A stretch of DNA of 64,000 bases. Source: Rhodospirillales bacterium (GTDB lineage: Bacteria; Pseudomonadota; Alphaproteobacteria; Rhodospirillales; Casp-alpha2). Location: positions 124,001 to 188,000 of the forward strand of contig JAEPMA010000004.1 of assembly GCA_017644185.1 (NCBI GenBank), written 5' to 3'. Below, piece by piece: positions 1-9,335 of this stretch. A program made the translations under genes and the position numbers. Each line of letters opens with the position of its first letter. Positions within the stretch are counted from its first letter, which is position 1. The notes under the pieces were generated by a model. It saw only the letters and a list, made by a program, of their open reading frames with translations, was not told the DNA's origin and searched no databases.

Positions 1-1127
1 GCGAAGGCTCTTGTGTTCTCGAACAGTCCCGCCACGGTACGGTGACGATCGGCGCTGTCGAAAAACACATCACCGACACCGCCTGGAAAATGGGCTGGGT
101 CAAGGCGCCCGAGGCGCGCGCGGACCTTAATCTTTCCGTCGGTATCATCGGCGGCGGCCCCGCTGGTCTCGCGGCGGCCGACCGGCTCTGTACCATGGGC
201 TACAAGGTTCACGTTTACGACCGTTACGACCGCATGGGCGGCTTGTTGATTTACGGCATCCCGAACTTCAAGCTTGAAAAGGACATCGTCGAGCGCCGTA
301 CCAAGCTGTTGGCGGATGGTGGCGTGATCTATCACACCAACTTCGAAGTTGGGCGCGACGCATCGCTCGCCGACCTGCGCGCCGAGCATGACGCGGTCCT
401 GATCGCGACCGGAGTCTATAATGCCCGCGAGTTACAGGCCCCCGGCTCCGGACTTCAGAACATCTTCCCAGCCATGGACTTCCTGACGGCGTCGAACCGC
501 AAGGGCCTTGGCGATGCCGTACCCGATTTCGATAACGGCACACTCAACGCCGATGGGAAGAATGTCGTCGTCATCGGCGGCGGCGACACGGCGATGGATT
601 GCGTGCGTACCGCCGTCCGCCAAGGCGCCAAATCGGTGAAATGCCTCTACCGCCGTGACCGCACCAACATGCCGGGCTCCCAACGCGAAGTCGCCAACGC
701 GGAAGAAGAGGGTGTCGAGTTCGTCTGGCTCTCCGCCCCGGAGGCATTCCTGGGCGACGACAAGGTCGAAGCCGTCCGCGCCATCCGCATGCACTTGGGC
801 GTGGCTGACGTAACCGGACGCCAGACACCGGAACCGATCAAGGGTTCGAGCTTCAACATCGAAGCCGATATCGCGATCAAGGCGCTCGGGTTCGACCCGG
901 AAGACTTGCCGACGCTGTTCGGCGCATCGGAACTCGCGGTCACCAAATGGGGTACAATCAAGGTCAACGAACCGTCGAAAATGACCGAGCTAGATGGCGT
1001 CTTTGCTGCCGGCGATATCTATCGCGGGGCGTCGCTTGTCGTCTGGGCGATCCGCGACGGCCGTGAGGCAGCGGACGGCATTCATCAGTATCTGCAAACG
1101 CGCGCCGAGCGCGCCGATGCGGCCTGA
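1..1127 (+). CDS. gltD: Glutamate synthase small subunit, 5'-truncated
   Basis: The NADPH-dependent beta subunit passes electrons through FAD to the large subunit for glutamate formation from glutamine and 2-oxoglutarate. The reading frame is open from base 3, and the first visible residues (EGSCVLEQS, then TIGAVEKHI) lie well inside the family, so the gene begins left of the window. About 375 residues are visible. A first dinucleotide fold has GGGPAGLAAADRL and a second has GGGDTAMDC, the usual FAD and NADPH sites; the end (FAAGDIYRGASLVVWAIRDG) is the conserved FAD-contact region. The N-terminal Fe-S cysteines are mostly off the edge. gltB starts 13 nt downstream, so the two are co-transcribed. 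Confidence 0.97.
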   Translation, partial: EGSCVLEQSRHGTVTIGAVEKHITDTAWKMGWVKAPEARADLNLSVGIIGGGPAGLAAADRLCTMGYKVHVYDRYDRMGGLLIYGIPNFKLEKDIVERRTKLLADGGVIYHTNFEVGRDASLADLRAEHDAVLIATGVYNARELQAPGSGLQNIFPAMDFLTASNRKGLGDAVPDFDNGTLNADGKNVVVIGGGDTAMDCVRTAVRQGAKSVKCLYRRDRTNMPGSQREVANAEEEGVEFVWLSAPEAFLGDDKVEAVRAIRMHLGVADVTGRQTPEPIKGSSFNIEADIAIKALGFDPEDLPTLFGASELAVTKWGTIKVNEPSKMTELDGVFAAGDIYRGASLVVWAIRDGREAADGIHQYLQTRAERADAA

Positions 1128-1140
1128 GGGAGGGATGGAT

Positions 1141-4100
1141 ATGAAGAAGCAGTCACCAGAAACGGGTATCGAATTCGTCGAACGCTGGCAGCGTGAAACG
1201 GAGCGGCTCGCCAAAGAAGGCCTTTACTATCCCGAAGAAGAACATTCGTCATGCGGCGTCGGCATGGTGGCCGCCGTCGACGGCAAGCCGACCCGCCGCG
1301 TTGTCGAAGCCGCCATTGAGGCGTTGAAGAAGATCTGGCACCGCGGTGCCGTCGACGCTGACGGCAAGACCGGTGACGGCGCGGGCATCCACGTCCAGAT
1401 TCCGTGGGAGTTCGTTAAAGAGCACATCCGCCACACCGGCCACGAGCCCGCTGACGACAAGATTGCTGTCGGCATGGTGTTTCTCCCGAAAGCCGATTTG
1501 GGCGCTCAGGAAGTCTGCCGCTCCATCGTCGAAACCGAGATCTTGCGCGCCGGATACAGCATTTACGGCTGGCGCCAGGTGCCGATCAACGTCGAAGTCA
1601 TCGGCGAAAAAGCCAATGCGTCTCGCCCGGAGATCGAGCAGATCATGCTCGCGACCAGCCCGGATATCTCGTACGAGGATTTCGAGCGCGACTTGTATGT
1701 CGTGCGTCGGCGCATCGAACGCCGTGTCTTGGCCGAGCACATCAACGATTTCTATATCTGCTCGCTGAGCTGCCGTTCGGTCGTTTACAAGGGCATGTTC
1801 CTGGCCGAACAGCTGACGTCATTCTATCCCGACCTGCTGGATGATCGCTTTATCTCCAACTTTGCGATCTATCATCAGCGCTATTCGACCAACACCTTCC
1901 CGACCTGGCGTCTCGCGCAGCCGTTTCGCATGCTGGCGCATAACGGCGAGATCAATACCCTCACCGGCAACGTCAAGCTGATGAAGGCGCACGAGCCCAA
2001 AATGGCGTCGGAACTGTTCGGCGAGAACATTGAGGATTTGAAGCCGATCGTGCCGTCGAGAAGCTCCGATTCCGAGGCGCTTGACAGTGTCTTCGAACTT
2101 CTGTGCCGCGCCGGTCGTCCGGCGCCGATGGTCAAGGCGATGACCATCCCCGAATCCATCGCCCAGAACAAAACCATGCCGCCTGAACATGAGGCGCTGT
2201 TCTCGTATTGTAACGCCGTTCTCGAGCCGTGGGACGGGCCAGCCGCGATCTGCGCGCACGACGGCCGTTGGGTCGTTGCCGGCATGGACCGGAACGGTCT
2301 GCGCCCGATGCGTTACATCACCACCAACGACGGCCTACTCGTCGTCGGCTCTGAAGCGGGTATGGTCGAAATCCCAGATGGCACCATCACCGAAAAGGGC
2401 CGCGTCGGCCCGGGTGGCATGATCGGCATCGACTTGGAGGAAGGAAGGTTCTTCCATGACGAAGAGCTCAAATCCTTGATCGCGGGCCGAAACGATTTCG
2501 CAAAATGGACGGAACGCACCACCGCACTCGACGACATTATCGAGGCTGCCGACGTTAAGGGCTCGATGCTGAGCCCTGAAGAACTGCGCCGCCGCCAGCA
2601 CTGCTTCGGGCTTTCCATGGAAGACATGGAAATGATCCTTCAGCCGATGATCGAAGGCGGTAAGGAAGCCATCGGCTCGATGGGTGACGACGCCCCCCTT
2701 GCGGTGCTGTCCGATAAGTACCGTGGTCTGCACCATTTCTTCCGCCAGGCGTTCAGTCAGGTCACCAACCCGCCGATCGACAGCCTCCGCGAACGCCGCG
2801 TGATGAGCCTGAAGACCCGGCTCGGCAACCTCGGCAACATTCTGGACGAAGAGCCGAGCCAGTGCGACCTCCTGCAACTCGAAAGCCCGGTTCTGTCAAA
2901 CGCCGCTTTCGAGGCGATGAAACGCTACATGGGCGATACCGCCGCCGAGGTGGACTGCACGTTCGTCCCCGAAGGTCCAGGGGCGCTGACCGAAGCACTT
3001 GACCGGATTCGCTCGGAAGCGGAAGCCGCCGTCCGCGCCGGCAAGACGCACCTCGTCCTGTCAGACATGAATGCCGGCCCCGACCGGGCACCGGTGCCGA
3101 TGATCCTGGCCGCCGGTGGTGTTCACACCCACCTGGTCCGCGAGGAGCTTCGCACCTTCACATCGATCAACGTGCGTTCGTCGGAATGCCTGGATGTGCA
3201 CTATTTCGCCGTGCTGATCGGCGTCGGCGCGACCACGGTCAATGCCTACCTCGCCGAAGAAGCCATCTACGACCGCCATCGCCGCGGCCTGCTCGAAGGT
3301 CTCTCGGTCGACGATGCGGTGGAGAACTACAAAACCGCCATCGACCAGGGTCTTCTCAAGATCATGTCGAAGATGGGTATCGGCGTGCTGAGCTCGTACC
3401 GGGGCGGGTACTGCTTCGAGGCTGTCGGGCTGAGCCGCGCACTCGTCGCCGAGTTCTTCCCGGGCATGGCATCCCGTATTTCCGGCATCGGCCTTTCGGG
3501 TATCAAGAAGAACGTCGCCGCGATGCATAAAGTTGCGTTCTCGCAGGATGCGATCCCCCTCCCAGTCGGTGGTTTTTACAAGGTCCGCGCCGGGGGCGAG
3601 CGTCACGGTCACGACGGCAAGCTGATCCACGTGTTGCAGTCGGCTGTCGGCAGTGAGTCTTACTCGCTCTACAAGAAATTTTCGGAAGGCGTCCATTCGC
3701 GCGCGCCGATCTTCGTTCGCGACCTCCTGGATTTCAAACCGGACAGAAAGCCGATCTCGGTCGAACAGGTCCAAAGTGTCACCGAAATCCGCAAGCGCTT
3801 GGTCGCGCCGGGGATTTCGCTGGGGGCGCTCAGCCCCGAGGCCCATGAAACCCTCTCCATCGCCATGAACCGGATCGGCGCCAAGTCTGATTCCGGCGAA
3901 GGTGGGGAAGACCCGGCCCGCTTCCAGCCGCGCCCGAATGGGGACAACCCATCGAGCGCGATCAAACAGGTCGCGTCGGGACGGTTTGGCGTCACGGCCG
4001 AGTACCTGAACAACTGTCGCGAGATCGAGATCAAGGTGGCGCAAGGCGCGAAACCGGGCGAAGGCGGTCAGCTGCCGGGTTTCAAGGTCTCGAGCATGAT

Positions 4101-5694
4101 CGCCAAGCTGCGTCACGCGACACCAGGGGTGACGCTGATCAGCCCGCCGCCGCACCACGACATTTATTCGATCGAGGATCTGGCACAGCTTATTTACGAC
4201 CTGAAGCAGATCAACCCGGACGCCAGTGTCTGTGTGAAACTGGTTGCGCGGTCAGGCGTCGGCACCATCGCTGCTGGCGTCGCCAAGGCGAAAGCCGACG
4301 TGATCCTGATTTCCGGCCACGACGGCGGCACGGGCGCCAGCCCGCAGACGTCGATCAAGTTCGCCGGCATTCCATGGGAGATGGGGCTTTCGGAAGCCAA
4401 CCAGGTGCTGACACTCAATCGTCTCCGCCACAAGGTGAAGCTTCGCGTCGACGGCGGCATCAAGACCGGTCGCGACGTCGTCATGGCGGCGATGCTGGGG
4501 GCCGACGAGTTCGGCATCGGCACCGCGTCGCTCGTGGCGATGGGCTGCATCATGGTGCGCCAATGCCATTCGAACACGTGTCCTGTCGGTGTTTGCACTC
4601 AGGATGAAGCACTCCGCGAGAAGTTCACCGGCACACCGGAAAAGGTGATGAACCTGTTTACCTTCGTCGCCGAGGAAGTGAGCGAAATTCTCGCCAAGCT
4701 TGGGTATGAATCGCTTCAGGATATCACCGGTCGTTCCGATCTTCTGTCACAGGTTAGCCGTGGCGCATCGCATCTGGACGACCTCGACCTCAACCCACTG
4801 CTGCAGCAAGCCGACAGCGGCGGCTATCCGCGCTATTACGACGGTGAGGGCCGCAACGAAGTGCCGGATACCCTTGATGCGCAGATCATCAAGGACGCCA
4901 TGCAGACGTTCCAGCATGGTGAGAAAATGCAACTCACCTACGCGGTCCGGAACACGCACCGCGCCGTGGGTGCGCGCACGAGTTCGATGATCACCCGCAA
5001 GTACGGGATGACCGGTCTCGACCACTCTCACCTCACGGTTCGCCTTCGTGGTTCGGCGGGTCAGTCACTTGGTGCTTTCGCCGTACAGGGCCTCGCCCTC
5101 GAAGTGCTCGGTGACGCCAACGACTATGTCGGCAAGGGCCTTTCGGGCGGCACTATCGTATTGCGCCCGCCCGTTTCGAGCCCGCTGGAGAGCGAGAAAA
5201 ACACGATCATCGGCAACACGGTCCTTTACGGGGCGACCGCGGGCCGCCTGTTCGCAGCCGGTCAGGCCGGTGAACGGTTCTGTGTCCGCAACTCGGGCGC
5301 GACGGCCGTCATCGAAGGTTGCGGATCTAACGGTTGCGAGTACATGACCGGTGGTCTTGCGGTGATTTTGGGTGAGGTCGGGCCGAACTTCGGCGCGGGG
5401 ATGACGGGGGGGATGGCGTTTGTCTATGACCCGGATCGTAAATTCGACCTTCAGGCCAACCCGGAGACGATCATCTGGCAGGCGGTGGAAACCGAATACT
5501 GGCGGGATGTTCTCAAGGTTCAGGTGCAGCAGCACGTCAAGCGGACGCACTCGAAGCATGCGCTGCGTCTCCTGAACGACTGGGAGCGGGAGCTGCCGAA
5601 CTTCTTACAAGTCGTACCCCAGGAGATGATCGGCAAGCTCGAGCATCCGATCACCAAGGACGAGGAAGCGGGCCTTAAATCCGCCGGCGAGTGA
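1141..5694 (+). CDS. gltB: Glutamate synthase large subunit (ferredoxin/NADPH-type GOGAT alpha)
   Basis: Catalyses the glutaminase and synthase half reactions of ammonia assimilation. 1517 residues from the ATG at 1141, preceded by GAGGGAGGG at 1126-1134; an in-frame ATG at 1135 is possible but too close to that site. SSCGVG places the catalytic Cys at residue 38, implying a 37-residue propeptide removed to expose the N-terminal nucleophile, as known for Azospirillum GltB. The order is class II amidotransferase, central domain, FMN-binding synthase domain and C-terminal beta-helix (GxxxG-rich, about residues 1260-1480). Cys1136, Cys1142 and Cys1147 (C-x5-C-x4-C) are the expected 3Fe-4S ligands. 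Length is normal for the family. Confidence 0.98.
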   Translation: MKKQSPETGIEFVERWQRETERLAKEGLYYPEEEHSSCGVGMVAAVDGKPTRRVVEAAIEALKKIWHRGAVDADGKTGDGAGIHVQIPWEFVKEHIRHTGHEPADDKIAVGMVFLPKADLGAQEVCRSIVETEILRAGYSIYGWRQVPINVEVIGEKANASRPEIEQIMLATSPDISYEDFERDLYVVRRRIERRVLAEHINDFYICSLSCRSVVYKGMFLAEQLTSFYPDLLDDRFISNFAIYHQRYSTNTFPTWRLAQPFRMLAHNGEINTLTGNVKLMKAHEPKMASELFGENIEDLKPIVPSRSSDSEALDSVFELLCRAGRPAPMVKAMTIPESIAQNKTMPPEHEALFSYCNAVLEPWDGPAAICAHDGRWVVAGMDRNGLRPMRYITTNDGLLVVGSEAGMVEIPDGTITEKGRVGPGGMIGIDLEEGRFFHDEELKSLIAGRNDFAKWTERTTALDDIIEAADVKGSMLSPEELRRRQHCFGLSMEDMEMILQPMIEGGKEAIGSMGDDAPLAVLSDKYRGLHHFFRQAFSQVTNPPIDSLRERRVMSLKTRLGNLGNILDEEPSQCDLLQLESPVLSNAAFEAMKRYMGDTAAEVDCTFVPEGPGALTEALDRIRSEAEAAVRAGKTHLVLSDMNAGPDRAPVPMILAAGGVHTHLVREELRTFTSINVRSSECLDVHYFAVLIGVGATTVNAYLAEEAIYDRHRRGLLEGLSVDDAVENYKTAIDQGLLKIMSKMGIGVLSSYRGGYCFEAVGLSRALVAEFFPGMASRISGIGLSGIKKNVAAMHKVAFSQDAIPLPVGGFYKVRAGGERHGHDGKLIHVLQSAVGSESYSLYKKFSEGVHSRAPIFVRDLLDFKPDRKPISVEQVQSVTEIRKRLVAPGISLGALSPEAHETLSIAMNRIGAKSDSGEGGEDPARFQPRPNGDNPSSAIKQVASGRFGVTAEYLNNCREIEIKVAQGAKPGEGGQLPGFKVSSMIAKLRHATPGVTLISPPPHHDIYSIEDLAQLIYDLKQINPDASVCVKLVARSGVGTIAAGVAKAKADVILISGHDGGTGASPQTSIKFAGIPWEMGLSEANQVLTLNRLRHKVKLRVDGGIKTGRDVVMAAMLGADEFGIGTASLVAMGCIMVRQCHSNTCPVGVCTQDEALREKFTGTPEKVMNLFTFVAEEVSEILAKLGYESLQDITGRSDLLSQVSRGASHLDDLDLNPLLQQADSGGYPRYYDGEGRNEVPDTLDAQIIKDAMQTFQHGEKMQLTYAVRNTHRAVGARTSSMITRKYGMTGLDHSHLTVRLRGSAGQSLGAFAVQGLALEVLGDANDYVGKGLSGGTIVLRPPVSSPLESEKNTIIGNTVLYGATAGRLFAAGQAGERFCVRNSGATAVIEGCGSNGCEYMTGGLAVILGEVGPNFGAGMTGGMAFVYDPDRKFDLQANPETIIWQAVETEYWRDVLKVQVQQHVKRTHSKHALRLLNDWERELPNFLQVVPQEMIGKLEHPITKDEEAGLKSAGE

Positions 5695-5736
5695 TCGCGG
5701 TTTTCAAGTGACCGGTCATCGTCGTAGAATCGACGT

Positions 5737-6456
5737 ATGACCGATCGCCCCATCATAGGCGTCCTTTTGGACTACGAAGCCTCCGGTTCGTTCTCCAAGC
5801 GGCCGCATTACGCGCTCAGAACGGCTTACTTCGATGCCGTGTGGAAAGCGGGAGGTTTGCCGGTCGGCATCCCGTATATTGAAAAGGCGCGGGACGCCTA
5901 CCTCGACAGTTTGGATGGGCTGATCGTCCCGGGCGGGTTTTACCCCTTCCCACCCGAGGTTTACGGTCGCGCCCCCAATGGAGAGGCCGTCCACCCCCGC
6001 TACGCCTTCGAAAAAGATCTGATGACCGACGCGCTCGGCCGTGACTTACCAACACTCGGTATCTGCGCCGGGATGCAGGTCATGGCCGTTGCCCGCGGCG
6101 CGACCATCTACAACGACATCGCGGGCGAGTTGGACTGCATTGTCGATCATCTGAACGAGAAACCGGCGGAAGAGCCGGCGCACACGGTAGCTGTCGGCGA
6201 AGGCACGAGACTGAGGGACATCACCGGTTTATCGGAGATCGCCGTTAACACCGCGCATAATGAAGCGCTCAAGGATATTCCTGAGGGCGTCATCGTGAGC
6301 GCGCGTGCCCCCGACGGGATTGTTGAAGCGATCGAACTGCCGGATCGCCGGTTCGCCATCGGCGTCCAGTGGCATCCAGAGTTCTTTCTCGGGGATAACG
6401 ACCCCAACTTCCGCCTGTTCGAACATCTGATCGGCGCCGCTGGGTCGACGTCGTGA
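5737..6456 (+). CDS. Gamma-glutamyl-GABA hydrolase-like peptidase C26
   Basis: 239 residues of the class I glutamine amidotransferase-like fold used by PuuD-type gamma-glutamyl-gamma-aminobutyrate hydrolases. The nucleophile elbow is LGICAGMQVM and the catalytic His/Glu pair lies in VQWHPEFF. The N-terminal PIIGVLLDYEASGSFSKR and the LIVPGGFYPFP segment are typical of peptidase C26. The ATG at 5737 has no strong Shine-Dalgarno site. It overlaps the next gene by GTGA. Substrate is uncertain: polyamine degradation genes are not adjacent, so hydrolysis of another gamma-glutamyl amide is possible. Confidence 0.85.
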   Translation: MTDRPIIGVLLDYEASGSFSKRPHYALRTAYFDAVWKAGGLPVGIPYIEKARDAYLDSLDGLIVPGGFYPFPPEVYGRAPNGEAVHPRYAFEKDLMTDALGRDLPTLGICAGMQVMAVARGATIYNDIAGELDCIVDHLNEKPAEEPAHTVAVGEGTRLRDITGLSEIAVNTAHNEALKDIPEGVIVSARAPDGIVEAIELPDRRFAIGVQWHPEFFLGDNDPNFRLFEHLIGAAGSTS

Positions 6457-7283
6457 GCATCAGAGAATCCGCAATTGCTGTCGCCGGTTGCGGCGCGATG
6501 GGCCTGCCGATGGCGGAGAACATGCTCGCCGCCGGTTTCGACGTCTGGGGCTTCGACGTCAAAACCGTGGACGCGTCGGACAATCTCAAGAACAGGATGA
6601 TCTCGGACCCTTCGGCGTTCGCCGCCAAGGTCGACACCGTCATCTCGGTCGTCAGGGACATTTCCGAGACCGAAGCGCTTTTATTCGAAGATCAGGCGAT
6701 CATGCGACCCGACGACCATCCGACGACGCTGGTGCTCTCGTCCACACTCTCGCCACGATACATACGCGACGTCGCCAGCCGCATGCCCAATGACGTGACC
6801 GTTATCGACGCGCCGATGTCGGGCGCCCCTTATCGTGCACGGGACGGCAGCCTGACATTCATGGTCGGCGGCGATGCCGACGCCGTACAGGTATTAATGC
6901 CTGCGTTCGAAGCGATGGGTGAACAAGTGCACCACCTGGGCCCTGTTGGGGCCGGCGCCGCCTGCAAGGTGGCCAACAACCTGTGCGCCGCCGCCGGCGT
7001 CGTCGCCGTGAGGCGCGCCCTGAAGGCCGCCGCGGCATATGGGATCGAGGCAGGTAAGCTCCTCGACGTCATGCGGACCTCGTCCGGCGCGACCTGGTAT
7101 GGCGATAACCTTCAAAAGATCGATTGGGCCGGTGAAGGATACGATCCGGCAAACACCATGGGAATCCTGGAGAAAGACGTGAAGAGTTTCATGGATGCGC
7201 TCGACGGTGTTGATGACATGACCACCGGCCCCTTTGAAGAGGCGATCATCGAGGAAATCCGCAGGATGGAGCCGCTCTCGTGA
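6453..7283 (+). CDS. NAD(P)-dependent beta-hydroxyacid dehydrogenase family protein
   Basis: 276 residues. The N-terminal Rossmann motif AVAGCGAMGLPMAENMLAAGFDV, the substrate loop DAPMSGAPYRARDGSLTFMVGG and the catalytic-lysine region GAACKVANNL mark the 3-hydroxyisobutyrate/tartronate semialdehyde/6-phosphogluconate dehydrogenase superfamily. It starts at a GTG overlapping the previous stop by 4 nt, and its own stop overlaps the next GTG by 4 nt, so three genes are translationally coupled. The substrate cannot be told from sequence. It would act in the cytoplasm on a small beta-hydroxy acid or an imine (imine-reductase relatives share the fold). Confidence 0.85.
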   Translation: MSIRESAIAVAGCGAMGLPMAENMLAAGFDVWGFDVKTVDASDNLKNRMISDPSAFAAKVDTVISVVRDISETEALLFEDQAIMRPDDHPTTLVLSSTLSPRYIRDVASRMPNDVTVIDAPMSGAPYRARDGSLTFMVGGDADAVQVLMPAFEAMGEQVHHLGPVGAGAACKVANNLCAAAGVVAVRRALKAAAAYGIEAGKLLDVMRTSSGATWYGDNLQKIDWAGEGYDPANTMGILEKDVKSFMDALDGVDDMTTGPFEEAIIEEIRRMEPLS

Positions 7284-7672
7284 CGCAACAGGTCGGTGAA
7301 CGCGAAGTACTTTGTGCCCTTGCCGCACTGACCGCCGCGGCGGCTGTCGGCCTCGGCGCTTACGGGGCGCACGGGCTTGCCGTAGACGACTTTCTGTTGG
7401 ATGTCTGGCGAACCGCCGTCGCCTACCAGATGTGGCATGCCTTGGGCGCATTCGCCTGCGTGTGGCTCGCGGGCATAAAATCTGGCCGGGCGTCGACCCT
7501 CTCCCGTATCTCGGGTTGGCTACTGATCCTGGGTGCGCTGGCTTTTTCTTCTTCGCTTTACGTCTTCGTTCTGATGGGTGACGTCCCCGTGCAGGGCCTG
7601 GCGCCTGCGGGGGGTATGATCATGATGGCGGGTTGGGCGATGCTCGCGGTGGCGGCCATCCGTCGTCACTGA
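7280..7672 (+). CDS. DUF423 family integral membrane protein
   Basis: 130 residues with four hydrophobic segments (about 12-32, 48-64, 72-95 and 104-126). GAYGAHGL, YQMWHALG and the C-terminal LAPAGGMIMMAGW are hallmarks of the DUF423/YgdD family of small inner-membrane proteins with no established function. GTG start, coupled to the upstream dehydrogenase by a 4-nt overlap. Nothing here suggests a substrate; the association with the two upstream enzymes may be only operonic. Confidence 0.85.
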   Translation: MTQQVGEREVLCALAALTAAAAVGLGAYGAHGLAVDDFLLDVWRTAVAYQMWHALGAFACVWLAGIKSGRASTLSRISGWLLILGALAFSSSLYVFVLMGDVPVQGLAPAGGMIMMAGWAMLAVAAIRRH

Positions 7673-7771
7673 CCGAAATGATGGCAACTTTCTGTCACAA
7701 TCAAATACTTCACGCGCTGCAGTGCACCGGTTAGGTTCATAGACAAGTCAATCAGGGGGCGTTAGGGACAC

Positions 7772-8764
7772 ATGCGCGAACGGGTATTTCTGCTGCTGGA
7801 TGCCGGCCATTCGGAAGAGCCAATGGCACGGTTTGTCGATTTATTCCTGATTTCGCTGATTTCGCTGAATGTCGTCGCGGTCATCTTTGAATCGATGCCC
7901 GAGGTCTACACGGAATACGGCCCGTGGTTCGACGCGTTCGAGATTTTCTCGGTTGGCGTCTTCACTGTTGAATACGTTCTGCGGGTCTGGTCGTCCGTCG
8001 AAAGCCGAAATCCACGCTACAAATCATCTTTCAAAGGGCGCGTCCGGTTCATGTTGTCGCCACTCGCCCTTATCGATCTGATCGTGCTTCTGCCGTTCTA
8101 TCTGAGCTCTCTGTTTGGGGTCGATCTGAGGATGCTGCGCGCACTCCGGTTATTACGCGCTTTCCGGCTGACCCGCTATGCGAACTCGATGAACCTGTTG
8201 CTGCAGGTTCTTCGCGATGAAGGCCCTGTTATTTCGGCGGCGCTTTTCGTTTTGCTGATGATGATCACGGTCGCCGCGAGTATCACCTACCTCGCCGAGC
8301 ACACCGCACAGCCGGAAGCCTTTGCATCGATTCCGCATGCGCTTTGGTGGGCTGTCGTCACCATGACGACGATCGGTTACGGGGATGTTGTCCCGCTTAC
8401 GCTCATCGGACGCATTTGCGCGTCTGTTATCGGCATTATCAGCGTCGGCATGGTCGCCCTTCCGGCAGGCATACTGGCGTCGGGCTTCAACGAGGCACTG
8501 CATCAGCGCCGCCGCAAATATGAGCGGCTCGTCGACGAAGTGCTTGAGGATGGTGTTATCGATTCAGACGAGCACCGTGAGCTTCGGCATCTTCAGGAAG
8601 AACTCGGTCTGACCCAGCATGAGGCGGCGTCGATCCTCAAGGCCGGTTACCGCAAGCTCAACCAATCGACCGAGATTTGTACACAATGCGGAAAAATCGT
8701 GCTCATCACTGGGCCCGATGACCCCGACGATGGATCCGTGAAACGGCTGTCGAAATTCGGTTAG
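7772..8764 (+). CDS. Voltage-gated-type potassium channel
   Basis: 330 residues with six membrane segments. S4-like arginines lie in LRALRLLRAFRLTRY, and the pore loop TMTTIGYGDVVP contains the K+ selectivity filter. There is no RCK/TrkA-N domain; after S6 comes a short cytoplasmic tail with an acidic helical part (about 255-300) and a CTQCGK knuckle near the end. It forms a tetrameric K+ channel in the inner membrane. Its TAG stop overlaps the TAA stop of the convergent gene within the shared bases TTAG. Confidence 0.93.
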   Translation: MRERVFLLLDAGHSEEPMARFVDLFLISLISLNVVAVIFESMPEVYTEYGPWFDAFEIFSVGVFTVEYVLRVWSSVESRNPRYKSSFKGRVRFMLSPLALIDLIVLLPFYLSSLFGVDLRMLRALRLLRAFRLTRYANSMNLLLQVLRDEGPVISAALFVLLMMITVAASITYLAEHTAQPEAFASIPHALWWAVVTMTTIGYGDVVPLTLIGRICASVIGIISVGMVALPAGILASGFNEALHQRRRKYERLVDEVLEDGVIDSDEHRELRHLQEELGLTQHEAASILKAGYRKLNQSTEICTQCGKIVLITGPDDPDDGSVKRLSKFG

Positions 8765-9255
8765 GCGACGGCGCGGATGTCACGGTTGTAAACTGGTGGC
8801 GCGGATACTTCGCGCGGTGGCGCTACGATCAGCCCCCCCATCATCAAGGCACGGCCCAGTTCACCGGCAACCGCCAGGACCGTTCCATGGCATGTTGGTG
8901 GCAGCAGCAAGGTCGCGATCGCATCCGCATGTGAGCGGCGGTCATGGAGTACCGCGCCAATCATCCCAAGAAGCGCACGTTCGTCCGCCGTCACCCCAAC
9001 ACTGCCCGGCCGCATCAGATAGAACGTCCGGCGCGTTTGGAGTCCCAGAATGTGCCCCAGCAGTTTGATGGCCTTGGCGGCGCGCTCGCCGGCTGCGTGG
9101 CCGATCTCATGGCACAGGCGACGGCGAATATAGGTCATGTTCTCGGGATTCTGCGACCATAGCCGGAAACTGTCCAAAAGCATTACTTCCGGGCGGCAGA
9201 ACCGCGTTTCATCGTTACATGTGATCCTTTTGTCAGTGGATCTGAGGATCGTCAT
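8761..9255 (-). CDS. Unknown protein under apparent Fur control
   Basis: 164 residues from the ATG whose complement is at 9253-9255, which has GGGAGGG 6 nt upstream. I do not recognise the family. It is mostly helical, with no signal peptide or obvious membrane span, and contains RRRLCHEIGHAAGERA (an HExxH string that may be fortuitous) and a conserved-looking MLLDSFRLWSQNPENMTY segment. Upstream lies a near-consensus Fur box abutting a perfect TATAAT, so iron-repressed expression is likely. The neighbours (potassium channel, folC) say nothing about function. A role in iron starvation is inferred from regulation only. Confidence 0.7.
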   Translation of the reverse strand: MTILRSTDKRITCNDETRFCRPEVMLLDSFRLWSQNPENMTYIRRRLCHEIGHAAGERAAKAIKLLGHILGLQTRRTFYLMRPGSVGVTADERALLGMIGAVLHDRRSHADAIATLLLPPTCHGTVLAVAGELGRALMMGGLIVAPPREVSAPPVYNRDIRAVA

Positions 9256-9302
9256 CTTATCCCTCCCAACGAACTCTTGATGCGAGGAATAGCACATTTT
9301 CA

Positions 9303-9308
9303 ATTATA
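9303..9308 (-). promoter_or_regulatory. -10 element of the Fur-controlled promoter
   Basis: TATAAT on the minus strand, perfect consensus. About 48 nt separate it from the ATG at 9255, enough for a short 5' UTR. A weak -35 (TTATGA, spacing 18) lies upstream across the Fur box. Confidence 0.65.
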
Positions 9309-9309
9309 T

Positions 9310-9328
9310 GCAAATGATAATCATTCTC
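9310..9328 (-). promoter_or_regulatory. Fur box
   Basis: GCAAATGATAATCATTCTC on the plus strand matches the classical 19-bp Fur consensus at 16 of 19 positions and has the perfect core palindrome AATGAT-A-ATCATT. It directly abuts the -10 element at 9303-9308, the position expected for iron-dependent repression of the leftward gene. folC ends at 9336 in the same direction, so this promoter restarts transcription within the leftward run. Confidence 0.8.
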
Positions 9329-9335
9329 ATAACAC

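Noticed and set aside
3061-4158. A 365-codon leftward frame antisense to gltB.
   Set aside because: Shadow of gltB; no motif or ribosome site.
8761-9255. HEIGH as the zinc site of a metalloprotease.
   Set aside because: The protein has no surrounding protease fold signature or third ligand that I can place; the string is short enough to arise by chance.
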